From assembly GCA_002731775.1 (NCBI GenBank), contig PCCP01000040.1, forward strand, positions 22,363 through 55,609: a DNA stretch of 33,247 nt. The letters are read 5' to 3'. The translations under genes were made by a program, and so were the position numbers. Positions 19,625-27,340 of the stretch are shown in pieces; within the stretch, counting starts at the first letter, position 1, and every line of letters starts with the position of its first letter. Source of the stretch: Gammaproteobacteria bacterium. GTDB lineage: Bacteria; Pseudomonadota; Gammaproteobacteria; Pseudomonadales; Pseudohongiellaceae. The notes beneath the pieces are model-generated. The model was not told the origin of the DNA, ran no database searches, and saw nothing but the letters and a program-made list of their open reading frames with translations.

Positions 19625-19932
19625 TCGATTCTCCAGCTTTATTCTAATTCCAAGGGAGGTGGTGACGACATTAACTGGCTGAAACTACCCCTGTTGCGGG
19701 GATTTTTCAAGCAGAAATTGCTTGTTAGAAGGACGCCTCGGTGGCTAACTTGTGCAGGCATGTGTCGACCGGTCAAGGAAGTGCTTTGACCTGTTTCCAT
19801 TAACGCATGTCGATCCACAGCAGGTTCACCGAGAGCAGGAGACCCTCCGTAGCCGGGCCCAAATTGAATAACACCGGTAGGTAGTTTATTCTTAAATTGG
19901 AATAATAATCAGAGACATAGGCAGTAACTCCC
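19625..19932. other. 308-bp divergent gap; holds a barrel-like fragment and a short inverted repeat
   Basis: The gap separates divergent genes, so promoters for both should lie here; no convincing -35/-10 pair was found. A small inverted repeat, caagca-gaaat-tgcttg, lies at 19708-19724. The right half (19800-19932) is covered by an open frame on the - strand that reads like an outer-membrane strand pair and is listed separately. Nothing else was recognised. Confidence 0.4.
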
Positions 19933-19934
19933 AT
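19800..19934 (-). pseudogene. Possible C-terminal fragment of an outer-membrane beta-barrel protein
   Basis: Reading from 19934 to the TAA at 19800 gives 44 residues, including YVSDYYSNLRINYLPVLFNL and EGLLLSVNLLWIDMR. The alternating polar and hydrophobic pattern with aromatic residues is like two transmembrane beta-strands and a turn. No upstream part of a barrel is seen; the frame continues to the right into the N-terminal region of the NqrB-like gene, where it reads as Arg/Pro-rich nonsense. It is probably a relic of a lost gene or a coincidental open frame. No family can be assigned. Confidence 0.25.
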
Positions 19935-21537
19935 GGCAACGGCCGCAAGACCCATGCGATCAGGCTCGAATCGACAAGGTAGTCCTGGTGCTCCGGCAGG
20001 CCGTTCTCTGGGCAGTTTCAAAATACCTCTGGCATTGACCGTAATGCTGTTACTGCTTTCTTTTACTCCTCGGGTTCAAGCGAGCCCCATGCTGGCATGG
20101 TCATTCTGGGGGGCCTGTGTCGCCCTGTTGTTGTGGCAGCTATTCCTGTTCATAGGCGCCAGCCGAGCTGGTGAGTCCCACGAGTTCTCCATAGTCCTGC
20201 GACCGCAACATTATATTCAGACGATGGTGCAGATTAGCCTCTATGCTTATTGGGGATATTACTGGCGACCGGTTTATGAGCATTTCTGGCTGATCTGTGG
20301 ACAGTTATTGTTCGCCTATAGTTTCGATATGTTGCTGTCCTGGTCACGTCGTCGGGATTACACCCTGGGATTCGGACCCTTTCCGATCATACTCAGCATC
20401 AATCTTTTCATCTGGTTTCGAGATGACTGGTTCTACCTGCAATTCCTGATGATTGCCGTGGGTTTCATGGGCAAGGAGTATGTGCGCTGGCAGCGAGAAG
20501 GCCGCAACGTGCATATTTTCAACCCATCGGCTTTCTCCCTCGGTTTGTTTTCCCTGATCCTGATTATGACCAACACCACCGGTTTAACCTGGGGACAGGA
20601 GATTGCCTCCACCCTGACCCTGGCGCCCAATATCTATGCCTTTCTGTTTTTGATCGGCCTGGTGGTGATGTATTTCTTTTCTATCACCCTGGTGGCGGGC
20701 ATGGCTGCGATCACCCTGTTCGGGCTCAGCGCGCTCTATTCATCTTCTACCGGGGTTCCCTATTTCCTGGACTCGGAAATCCCCGCCGCGGTGTTTCTGG
20801 GTTTGCATCTGTTGATTACCGATCCGTCAACGTCTCCACGAACGCCCCTGGGAAAATCGCTGTTCGGTGTCTTATACGGCTTCGGTGTGTTCGGTCTGTA
20901 TACACTGCTTGGGAATTTCGGCGCACCCACATTTTACGACAAGCTGCTTTGTGTGCCGCTGTTGAATCTGAGCGTAATCGCTATCGATAGAGCGGTGCGT
21001 TCTATACATTCTGAATCTCTGCTCAATGTCTGGCGCGCAAACTGGCTTGGCGGACGTGCCAATCTCGCTCACATGAGCATCTGGATCCTGGTTTTTGTCA
21101 GCATGTCCCTATTGGGTAAAACCGATGGCAAGCACACCGGCGATAGCCTGCCTTTCTGGCAGCAAGCCTGTGCCAGTGACCTGCCCAATGCCTGTGGCAG
21201 ATTGCTGCAATTGGAATCGACTTACTGTGGTGACAATGCCGCCTGGGCCTGCAATGAGCTGGGCGCCCATTATCGGGAGGGTCAGATTGTGGGAACCGAC
21301 ACGGAACTGGCTCTGTCTTTTTTCGGTCGTGCCTGTGAACTGAAATTTCAAGCTGGCTGTTTGAATCTTATCGATACCGAAGTGCTGAGTAGAGATTCAC
21401 CCCATGAACTGGATCTCAGGCTGTTGCTGCGTGAAGGTGGCCGCAATCTGATGGACGCGTCGATTACGGACTTGTATGCAAGGGCCTGTGAGCATGACTG
21501 GTCCTTCGCCTGCGCAGAAAGCAGAGGTTCTCCATGA
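19933..21537 (+). CDS. NqrB/RnfD-like integral membrane protein fused to a cysteine-paired Sel1/Hcp-type domain
   Basis: A 534-residue protein. The first ~400 residues carry about nine or ten hydrophobic segments and the landmarks of the NQR2/RnfD/RnfE family: GRNVHIFNPSAFSLG, and LLITDPSTSPRTPLGKSLFG, which corresponds to the TDPVSAxxTxxGKxxFG segment of NqrB/RnfD. Those proteins carry FMN and riboflavin for electron transfer to quinone or ferredoxin. The last ~130 residues hold four cysteine pairs, each spaced C-x7-C (CASDLPNAC, CGDNAAWAC, CELKFQAGC, CEHDWSFAC), as in the Sel1-like repeats of Helicobacter Hcp proteins. The tail is therefore probably periplasmic with disulfides. None of the other Nqr or Rnf subunit genes are adjacent. 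The true start is uncertain: the first ~30 residues are low in complexity. The stop overlaps the next ATG (ATGA). Confidence 0.7.
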   Translation: MATAARPMRSGSNRQGSPGAPAGRSLGSFKIPLALTVMLLLLSFTPRVQASPMLAWSFWGACVALLLWQLFLFIGASRAGESHEFSIVLRPQHYIQTMVQISLYAYWGYYWRPVYEHFWLICGQLLFAYSFDMLLSWSRRRDYTLGFGPFPIILSINLFIWFRDDWFYLQFLMIAVGFMGKEYVRWQREGRNVHIFNPSAFSLGLFSLILIMTNTTGLTWGQEIASTLTLAPNIYAFLFLIGLVVMYFFSITLVAGMAAITLFGLSALYSSSTGVPYFLDSEIPAAVFLGLHLLITDPSTSPRTPLGKSLFGVLYGFGVFGLYTLLGNFGAPTFYDKLLCVPLLNLSVIAIDRAVRSIHSESLLNVWRANWLGGRANLAHMSIWILVFVSMSLLGKTDGKHTGDSLPFWQQACASDLPNACGRLLQLESTYCGDNAAWACNELGAHYREGQIVGTDTELALSFFGRACELKFQAGCLNLIDTEVLSRDSPHELDLRLLLREGGRNLMDASITDLYARACEHDWSFACAESRGSP

Positions 21538-22505
21538 GCGATAATGATAATTCAAATTCAGCTGCGGAAACTGGCAATCCTGATTCTGAGGAAAAGATGC
21601 CGGGTAGGACAGTGGGTTTTGTGATCATGTTCTTGATGATTGCGTCAGTCGCCGTGATTTTGAGTCGCCATAGTGAACAAGCCGATTCGACGCCTGCTGC
21701 CTCTGTCGATCAATCTCTGGATGCATTTCGTAGCGATGCCTGGATGCTACCGGATGATGAGATGTTGGGTTTTGTTGAAATTCCAGCGGGCGCATTTACC
21801 ATGGGAAGTAATCCGACTCTGGACAGAATGGCTTATGAGAATGAGCGCTGGTCGTCTTCGAGCAGACAAGGCACGGTAGACCTGCCAACTTTTTATATCA
21901 GTCGTTATGAGGTAACGATAGCGCAGTTCAGGGAATTCGTCGAGGCCACCGGGCTCCCCGCAGAAATAGCGGCAATCGATGGGTCAGGCGATGATCCGGT
22001 CGCCAATATTAGCTGGCCCGAGGCACTGGCTTACGGGCGCTGGCTGCAGCGGCAGCTGCAGCAATCGGCACAGACTCCGGCGGTTTTGAATCAATTGTTC
22101 CAGGCCGGTGCCCGGCTTACGTTGCCGTCGGAGGCGGAATGGGAAAAGGCCGCCAGGAGCGCCGATGGCCGGGTGTTTCCCTGGGGATCGCAGCCACAAT
22201 CGGGTCGGGCGAATTTTGCTTCACGCGCTGTAGTCGGGGTCGGGTCTATAGCCTGTGACACATGCGCTTACGGCTTGTCAGACATGAGTGGTAATGTCTG
22301 GGAGCTCACCCGCAGTCCCCTGCAGGGCTATCCCTATGACCCAGCAGATGACAGGGACAATCTTGCCGACGATGCCCTCTGGGTCATGCGCGGTGGTTCC
22401 TATGCGGACGCCATCAATAATGTACGCGTTGCCGTTCGCGGCGGTGTAGATCCCGGCGTGCACAGCGACAGCATCGGCTTTCGCCTGGTCATTACAAGCC
22501 TGTAA
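21534..22505 (+). CDS. Membrane-anchored FGE/SUMF1-like protein lacking the catalytic cysteines
   Basis: A 323-residue protein with one N-terminal membrane anchor (about residues 26-44) and a periplasmic formylglycine-generating-enzyme-type domain (about 73-323). Fold landmarks are GFVEIPAGAFTMGSN, FYISRYEVTIAQFREFV, VANISWPEALAYGRWL, RLTLPSEAEWEKAAR, FPWGSQP, DMSGNVWELT, MRGGSYAD and IGFRLV. In true FGE the segment after RGGS carries the two copper-binding cysteines; here it reads RGGSYADAINNVRVAVRG with none. The only cysteines are a CDTC pair in the ACDTCAYG loop. It therefore cannot be a classical sulfatase activator and resembles binding or PvdO/EgtB-like members of the superfamily. It starts within the stop codon of the NqrB-like gene (ATGA), so the two are translationally coupled and likely act together. 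Function unknown. Confidence 0.8.
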   Translation: MSDNDNSNSAAETGNPDSEEKMPGRTVGFVIMFLMIASVAVILSRHSEQADSTPAASVDQSLDAFRSDAWMLPDDEMLGFVEIPAGAFTMGSNPTLDRMAYENERWSSSSRQGTVDLPTFYISRYEVTIAQFREFVEATGLPAEIAAIDGSGDDPVANISWPEALAYGRWLQRQLQQSAQTPAVLNQLFQAGARLTLPSEAEWEKAARSADGRVFPWGSQPQSGRANFASRAVVGVGSIACDTCAYGLSDMSGNVWELTRSPLQGYPYDPADDRDNLADDALWVMRGGSYADAINNVRVAVRGGVDPGVHSDSIGFRLVITSL

Positions 22506-22602
22506 ATTCTACGTCTGCCTACCCATCGGGCCAACCGGCCTCCACCGAGCGATTATAGAAACTCACCTGACTGGAAGGCTGGTTAGGAGATCGGCGATAG
22601 GA

Positions 22603-24432
22603 TCAATTCCGTTGCGGCAATGCAAAAGTCAGTATCAGATCGCCGCCTCGGCGTCCCCGCGAACCGCCACCGGATGCAACCGTGATATATTCCTGGCCGT
22701 CGATGACATAGACCGAGGGTGAGGCAAAAACCCCGGCACCGGTGTTAAATTTCCACAACTGCTCTCCAGTTGCCGCATCGTAGGCATAAAAATATCCGGC
22801 AGTATTGCTACCGGCACCGACAAAGACGATGCCACCAGCTGTGACCACGGAGCCGGCCTGACCATAGCCTTCGAAGATCTGGCGCCAGATCAGCTCGCCG
22901 GTAGTGGGGTCATAGGCTGAAAAATAACCCTTGGGGTCACGGCCGGAGTTAAAAGGCTGGTCGATGGCGGCCACGTACAACAAGCCGGTCAGGGGGCTAT
23001 GGGAAATGGGTGAATAGCTGGAACCGCCACCATATCCAGGTGCGAAGATTTGATTGGGACCGATTGGAGTGAATTGCTCGACCAGATTATTCGCTTCCAT
23101 ATGCTGGGCCGGAATATCCGTAGGGTAGACCGGTGACACCGGCTCCATGCGTTCACCATTGGCCTTGTGGGGGATAGGTTGAGTTGGATAGGGCACCTCA
23201 CCTTCAACATCGGTCACCGTGGATACCGGTGTCTCGATGATTGGATGCACCGGATCGCCGGTTTCACGATTCAATATATACAGCCAGCTGTTCTTGTTCG
23301 CCTGCGCCATGGCCTTGACCGGCTGGCCGTCTACTTCCATATCAAACAGGATCGGCTGATTGCCGGAATCATAATCCCAGACGTCGTGGTGCACCTGCTG
23401 GTAGTACCACTCCAGCGTGCCCTCATCGAGGGTCAGGGCGATCAATGAATCGGAAAACAGATTCATGCCGTCGCGCTCGGTACTATCCCCAAATGGATTG
23501 CCGACGGCGAAATAAACCAGTCCCAGTTCTGGGTCGATGGAGGGAGTCTCCCAGATGCCACCACCGTTGCGTTCATTGCCTACCCAGGTGGGGCCGGCTA
23601 TATCCCAGCCCTGGTCGGTTTCATCCTGCGGTACGGTGTTGAAATTCCACAGCACTTCACCGCTTTTGGAATCGATAGCCAGCACGTAGCCACCGGCAAT
23701 ATGGCTCTCGCTACGGGTAGTACCGACATAGATTACGCCGTTGTAAACTTGCGGTGCGGTGGTGAACCAGTAACCCGCAGAGATCGCGGTTTCGATTTCC
23801 GGGTTCTTGAGATGCAGCACGTCGAGGATGACCGGTGCCTGTCCGTTATCGCCGAAGCCTTCCAACGGCTCCCCGGTAATCGCATCCAGCGCGAACATGA
23901 AAGATCCGGCCGCGGTATACACCACGCCGTCATCATAGGCTACGCCCCGGTGTCTGAAGATATAGCCTTCGCGCCGACCGCCACCCAGCAAGCGAGTGAC
24001 ATCGTAAGTCCACAGCAGATGTCCATCGAGGGCATCGAGGGCATATACACTGCCCCTGGAGTCGGTGACGTACATGGTTCCATCGACGATGATCGGGGTA
24101 GTCTGATTACTGACACCGTCGATGACACCGTGCTGGAACAGCCACTTGGGCGTCAGGGAGGGGACGTTATCCGGAGTGATCTGATCACTGGGTGAGAATC
24201 GGGACCCCAGCAGATCCAGGTTGTGCAGACGCCAATCCAGATTACGAATCGAGGACACACGGGGTAGGGCACTGATGAGGACAGTTGTTTCAACCTCACC
24301 GCCGGTGCTGGCGCTGTTGGTGGCAACATCGATGGAAGTGGTGTCAGTGGTGGGGGAACAACTGAGCAATAGCACTAACAAGCCAGATGACAAGGCCAGC
24401 ACCTTCATGTTCCTGGTTTTATAGGTCGACAT
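22603..24432 (-). CDS. Lipoprotein PQQ-dependent dehydrogenase (quinoprotein alcohol dehydrogenase type)
   Basis: A 609-residue quinoprotein with a lipoprotein signal ending LLLSC (Cys25), so it is anchored on the periplasmic side. The eight-bladed propeller contains LTPKWLFQHGVIDGVSNQTT, GGGRREGYIFRHRGVAYDDG, GGGIWETPSIDPELGLVYF followed by AVGNP, and HHDVWDYDSGNQP. The last carries the likely catalytic Asp and the AVGN segment the Ca2+-ligand Asn of the family. Apart from the lipobox Cys no cysteine is seen, so the vicinal disulfide of methanol dehydrogenases is absent. There is no C-terminal cytochrome domain; a separate c-type cytochrome gene lies just upstream on the same strand. A GGAG site 7 bases before ATG 24432 supports this start. 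The substrate is not predictable. Confidence 0.88.
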   Translation of the reverse strand: MSTYKTRNMKVLALSSGLLVLLLSCSPTTDTTSIDVATNSASTGGEVETTVLISALPRVSSIRNLDWRLHNLDLLGSRFSPSDQITPDNVPSLTPKWLFQHGVIDGVSNQTTPIIVDGTMYVTDSRGSVYALDALDGHLLWTYDVTRLLGGGRREGYIFRHRGVAYDDGVVYTAAGSFMFALDAITGEPLEGFGDNGQAPVILDVLHLKNPEIETAISAGYWFTTAPQVYNGVIYVGTTRSESHIAGGYVLAIDSKSGEVLWNFNTVPQDETDQGWDIAGPTWVGNERNGGGIWETPSIDPELGLVYFAVGNPFGDSTERDGMNLFSDSLIALTLDEGTLEWYYQQVHHDVWDYDSGNQPILFDMEVDGQPVKAMAQANKNSWLYILNRETGDPVHPIIETPVSTVTDVEGEVPYPTQPIPHKANGERMEPVSPVYPTDIPAQHMEANNLVEQFTPIGPNQIFAPGYGGGSSYSPISHSPLTGLLYVAAIDQPFNSGRDPKGYFSAYDPTTGELIWRQIFEGYGQAGSVVTAGGIVFVGAGSNTAGYFYAYDAATGEQLWKFNTGAGVFASPSVYVIDGQEYITVASGGGSRGRRGGDLILTFALPQRN

Positions 24433-24464
24433 CGTTGTACTCCATTAGTATCAAAATAAAGTGA

Positions 24465-24534
24465 GGTCAGAGTAAAAATTCGCTTGGTTTAATACACGAA
24501 TTTAGAATTTTTTGAGCGAAATTTTACTCTGGCC
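24465..24534. repeat. Palindromic element with 20-bp arms (REP/MITE-like)
   Basis: The arms ggtcagagtaaaaattcgct (24465-24484) and agcgaaattttactctggcc (24515-24534) pair at 18 of 20 positions around a 30-base AT-rich loop, flanked by GGCCCC. The GGGGYCAGAGTAAAA end is a motif I associate with extragenic palindromes mobilised by RAYT transposases; this association is from memory and unchecked. It lies between the cytochrome stop and the dehydrogenase start and could also end the upstream transcript. Confidence 0.6.
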
Positions 24535-24553
24535 CCATTTTTCTCTCATCTTT

Positions 24554-24883
24554 TTACTTGCTGTTCTCCAACATGTACTCAACGATCGCTCTCAGGTCTT
24601 CATCGCTGCAATCGGTGCAGAGGCCACGTCGGGGCATGATGCCATTAAGGCCATCGATGGTGTTCTGAACCAGGGTGTCGAGGCCCTTCTCGAGCCGGAT
24701 TTCCCATTCGATTACGTCCCCGACCTCAGGCGAATGGGCAGCGCCGGTGCCATGGCAGGCGAAACAGCTTGCCTGGTATTTCGCCTCGGGGTCAAAATTA
24801 TCAGATTCTGCTGCCATCATATTGCTTGTTGTTAACCAGGCGGCGCTAGCTAACAAACATTGAAGAGTCTTGAACATATTCAT
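24554..24883 (-). CDS. Cytochrome c5-like monohaem cytochrome
   Basis: A 109-residue exported cytochrome c (signal peptide to about residue 25, ending NMMAA). The haem motif is CFACH (residues 40-44), the distal ligand lies in LNGIMPRRG, and a further C-x2-C pair (CTDC) precedes SDEDLRAIVEYML. That pair forms the disulfide typical of cytochrome c5. The frame extends upstream to a TTG at 24913 that overlaps the previous stop codon. I prefer ATG 24883, which begins a normal signal peptide; ATG 24877 is also possible. Its position between an exported hydrolase and the PQQ dehydrogenase suggests it takes electrons from that dehydrogenase to the terminal oxidases. That pairing is inferred from context. 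Confidence 0.88.
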   Translation of the reverse strand: MNMFKTLQCLLASAAWLTTSNMMAAESDNFDPEAKYQASCFACHGTGAAHSPEVGDVIEWEIRLEKGLDTLVQNTIDGLNGIMPRRGLCTDCSDEDLRAIVEYMLENSK

Positions 24884-24909
24884 CAATTCAGGGCAGCCTT
24901 TAATTGGAA

Positions 24910-25701
24910 TCAATATTTCTTCCTGACGATATTAAAAAAATCCACAAATTTTTGCATGTGTTCGGCGTTCTGGGAAATCACCAGTGAATGGTCGCCGCCG
25001 GCAATCTCCACGTACACATGCTGCATTCCCAGCTCCTGCATCTTCGCCACCCATTGCCGTGTCAACGTGACCAAGCTGTCTTCATCGCCTTGTAGTACGA
25101 AGATAGGCAGGTGTTTAATCTTCTCCAGCGTTGCAGCGATGGGGGCATCACGCTGCGGCGCCGGTGCTGCAACACCCAGGCCGGCAAACAGGTCCGGGTG
25201 TCTTGCTGCAATGTGATAGGTGCCAGCCCCGCCCATGGAGTGGCCCCACAGATAAATCCGGTTTGCATCCACATTAAATTCTTCGCGCACCAGCTTAAGG
25301 ACCTGCATGACATCCTCCTCGCTGTATGCCGCATCTTTCATTGCTTCGGTTGGTCTTGAACCGAACCAGCCGCGACGAGTATAGCCAAGCGGCGTCACCA
25401 CGATATAGCCACTGGCTTCGGCCTGGTCGAGGAGGCCGTGATAGCCCATTAGCCAGTCGTAACTGCGGCCTAGACCATGCAGGGATAGGATCAGTGGAGC
25501 CCCGTCATTTTCACTATAGGTAGAAGGCACAAACAGGGCATAGGGAATGGTTTCTCCGGTTGGAGAGAAGGAATAGCTTCGATGTTGTACCCGTGGGTCA
25601 TCGATGTGGCTTTCGTCATCAGTCGCCTGGCGGTCCGCGAACGCGCCGAAATAGGTGAAGATCAACAACGGGATAGCGGCTAGCTTTATTGGTATTTTCA
25701 T
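24910..25701 (-). CDS. Exported alpha/beta hydrolase, feruloyl-esterase/PHB-depolymerase-like
   Basis: A 263-residue secreted serine hydrolase with a signal peptide (LAAIPLLIFTYFGAFA). The oxyanion-hole strand is LILSLHGLGRS, the nucleophile Ser155 sits in GHSMGG, a likely acid is Asp206 or Asp208 (LQGDEDSL) and the His is H238 (GGDHSL). The YALFVPSTY opening and the GRSYDWLMGYHGLLDQAEASG segment resemble the LpqC / poly(3-hydroxybutyrate) depolymerase / feruloyl esterase group. An ester of low-molecular-weight organic matter is the likely substrate. It runs directly into the cytochrome gene (26 bases to the ATG chosen there). A product alcohol oxidised by the nearby PQQ dehydrogenase would make biochemical sense, but this is inference. 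Confidence 0.85.
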   Translation of the reverse strand: MKIPIKLAAIPLLIFTYFGAFADRQATDDESHIDDPRVQHRSYSFSPTGETIPYALFVPSTYSENDGAPLILSLHGLGRSYDWLMGYHGLLDQAEASGYIVVTPLGYTRRGWFGSRPTEAMKDAAYSEEDVMQVLKLVREEFNVDANRIYLWGHSMGGAGTYHIAARHPDLFAGLGVAAPAPQRDAPIAATLEKIKHLPIFVLQGDEDSLVTLTRQWVAKMQELGMQHVYVEIAGGDHSLVISQNAEHMQKFVDFFNIVRKKY

Positions 25702-25808
25702 GGCCTGGATGCTCCAGTTGGATTGCAGTTAAATAGCTGGTGGAGTCAGAGAATAAACCAATTCGGCGGTGGGAATCAAAAACCCGTCTGCCATTATTCG
25801 GAGATGCC

Positions 25809-26285
25809 CTAGTTGATAAGCTGACCGAGTCGCCGGCTCTCCGCCAGCATCCTGATCATGGCGATGGCATCTCGATCAACCCTTACATAGGCGGCTTTCA
25901 GGTGTTCGCCCACATTCACCTGTTGGTCATGGCTGCCCAGATCCCTTCTGTAGCTGAAGCGTACAAACAGGGAACCCGCCTCAGGTTCTTCGATACAGGT
26001 GGTACTCTCGGCACTGATCTGGGTCGGGTCGTCGACAGTTCGGGTACAGATTTTCTCCTGAGGATAGAGGATAACGCTCTCACGAAAGTTTGACGCTCCC
26101 GCCTGTACTGCGCGCATGAATTCATTGTCCGATATCTGCTCTGAGGCACATTGCAAACCTTGCACAAATTTATCCGGGCTGTGGGCGCGAAGCACCAGAC
26201 CTTGCCAAAGCTGGTTCCGGGTCAGGACAGACAAGCTAGAATCACCGAAGTCATTGACCTGTACGATATGTTCAAATTCTAACAA
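25809..26285 (-). CDS. SRPBCC / DUF1857 (AtaL-like) protein
   Basis: A 158-residue cytoplasmic protein of the DUF1857 / AtaL-like group in the START/Bet v 1 (SRPBCC) superfamily. The family signature at the start, MLEFEHIVQVND followed by LTRNQLWQGLVLRAHSPDKF, is clear. Such proteins have a hydrophobic ligand pocket; the ligand and role here are unknown. The start is a TTG with GAGG 7 bases upstream. There is no better ATG, and homologues start at this residue. It follows surE on the same strand after 63 bases. Confidence 0.78.
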   Translation of the reverse strand: MLEFEHIVQVNDFGDSSLSVLTRNQLWQGLVLRAHSPDKFVQGLQCASEQISDNEFMRAVQAGASNFRESVILYPQEKICTRTVDDPTQISAESTTCIEEPEAGSLFVRFSYRRDLGSHDQQVNVGEHLKAAYVRVDRDAIAMIRMLAESRRLGQLIN

Positions 26286-26348
26286 AATTCAGCCTCGGCT
26301 CCTTAGCTCGTGCGATTGCCCACACGGCAATTTGACCAGCACTGACAA

Positions 26349-27182
26349 CTACTCGACCAATTGGAGATCCCAGTTTTTCACTTCATCGATGAGTTCGTGA
26401 GCCGTCCAATCAAACTTGATCGGCGTCAATGTGATATAGCCTTGCTGGTAGGAATAGGTATCCGTGCTCGCATCCGTCGATTGAACCCGGATGCGTTCAC
26501 GCTCATAAGTCAGCCGATTGTCGGAATCTTCGATCAACTCATAGGAGCCTGTTTGTAAATAGGAATCGCCCATGGGCCTGACTGCGACTCCTTTTAACTC
26601 CCCCGCCGGGATGTTGATCGAGATGAGTACGCCTTCGGGTGCGCCCTGCTGTTGATATCTGGCAACCAGTTGCGCTGCAAATCTCGCAGATGCCGCAGTA
26701 TTAACGTCCTCAATTTCCTGTGATATGGCAATGGCCGGGACGCCCAGGTACAGCGCCCGCATCGCGGCACCTACCGTGCCCGACGCGTGTGACACGTCTC
26801 CTACATTGGCACCCTGGTTAATCCCTGATACCACCAGGTCAAATGCATCGTCCCTGCCCAGCACCTGCAAGCCGAAGGTCACGGCATTTGATGGTCTGCC
26901 GTGTACGCTATAGCCAAAGAAACTGCCATCCTGGTAATAGCGGTCCACAACAGTCGGCCCACCGATTGAGGACATGCTACTGCCGGACTGGTTTTCGTTC
27001 GGTGCCGACACCACCACTTCGACATCCGGCAGTTTTGCCAGTTCCTGCTGTAAGGCCGCAAGCAATGGCGATTCGATGCCGTCATCATTGCTAATCAGGA
27101 TTCGGTATGTCTGCGCCGAAAGGCTCGCACTACAGATGCATAACGTTGTCAGGAGAATGAGTTGGCGGTAGATTTTGATCAT
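26349..27182 (-). CDS. SurE-family 5'/3'-nucleotidase with a signal peptide
   Basis: A 277-residue SurE-fold phosphatase. The metal site ILISNDDGIESP (D33, D34), the APNENQSGSSMSS segment, the substrate loop GRPSNAVTFGL and the VVSGINQGANVGD motif are all intact, so nucleoside 5'- and 3'-monophosphatase activity is expected. Unlike housekeeping SurE, which starts directly at MRILxSNDDG, this protein has 25 extra N-terminal residues forming a signal peptide (LILLTTLCICSASLSA, cleavage before QTYR). It is therefore probably periplasmic. It is divergent from another predicted exported phosphatase, which suggests a shared promoter region and a joint role in nucleotide or phosphate scavenging. The usual surE neighbours (pcm, rpoS, nlpD) are absent. 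Confidence 0.88.
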   Translation of the reverse strand: MIKIYRQLILLTTLCICSASLSAQTYRILISNDDGIESPLLAALQQELAKLPDVEVVVSAPNENQSGSSMSSIGGPTVVDRYYQDGSFFGYSVHGRPSNAVTFGLQVLGRDDAFDLVVSGINQGANVGDVSHASGTVGAAMRALYLGVPAIAISQEIEDVNTAASARFAAQLVARYQQQGAPEGVLISINIPAGELKGVAVRPMGDSYLQTGSYELIEDSDNRLTYERERIRVQSTDASTDTYSYQQGYITLTPIKFDWTAHELIDEVKNWDLQLVE

Positions 27183-27340
27183 AAGGCCTCAATATTGCCC
27201 ACATCTGTGTGCTTGTGTGTGAATTGGAGTGGATTTGCGCTGATTCTGATGCAATATAGTACAGATAGGATTGCTATTTCCATATTAAACTCAATTCAAA
27301 CACGCAATTATTAATAAGCAGAAACCCACGAGAGAAGCCC

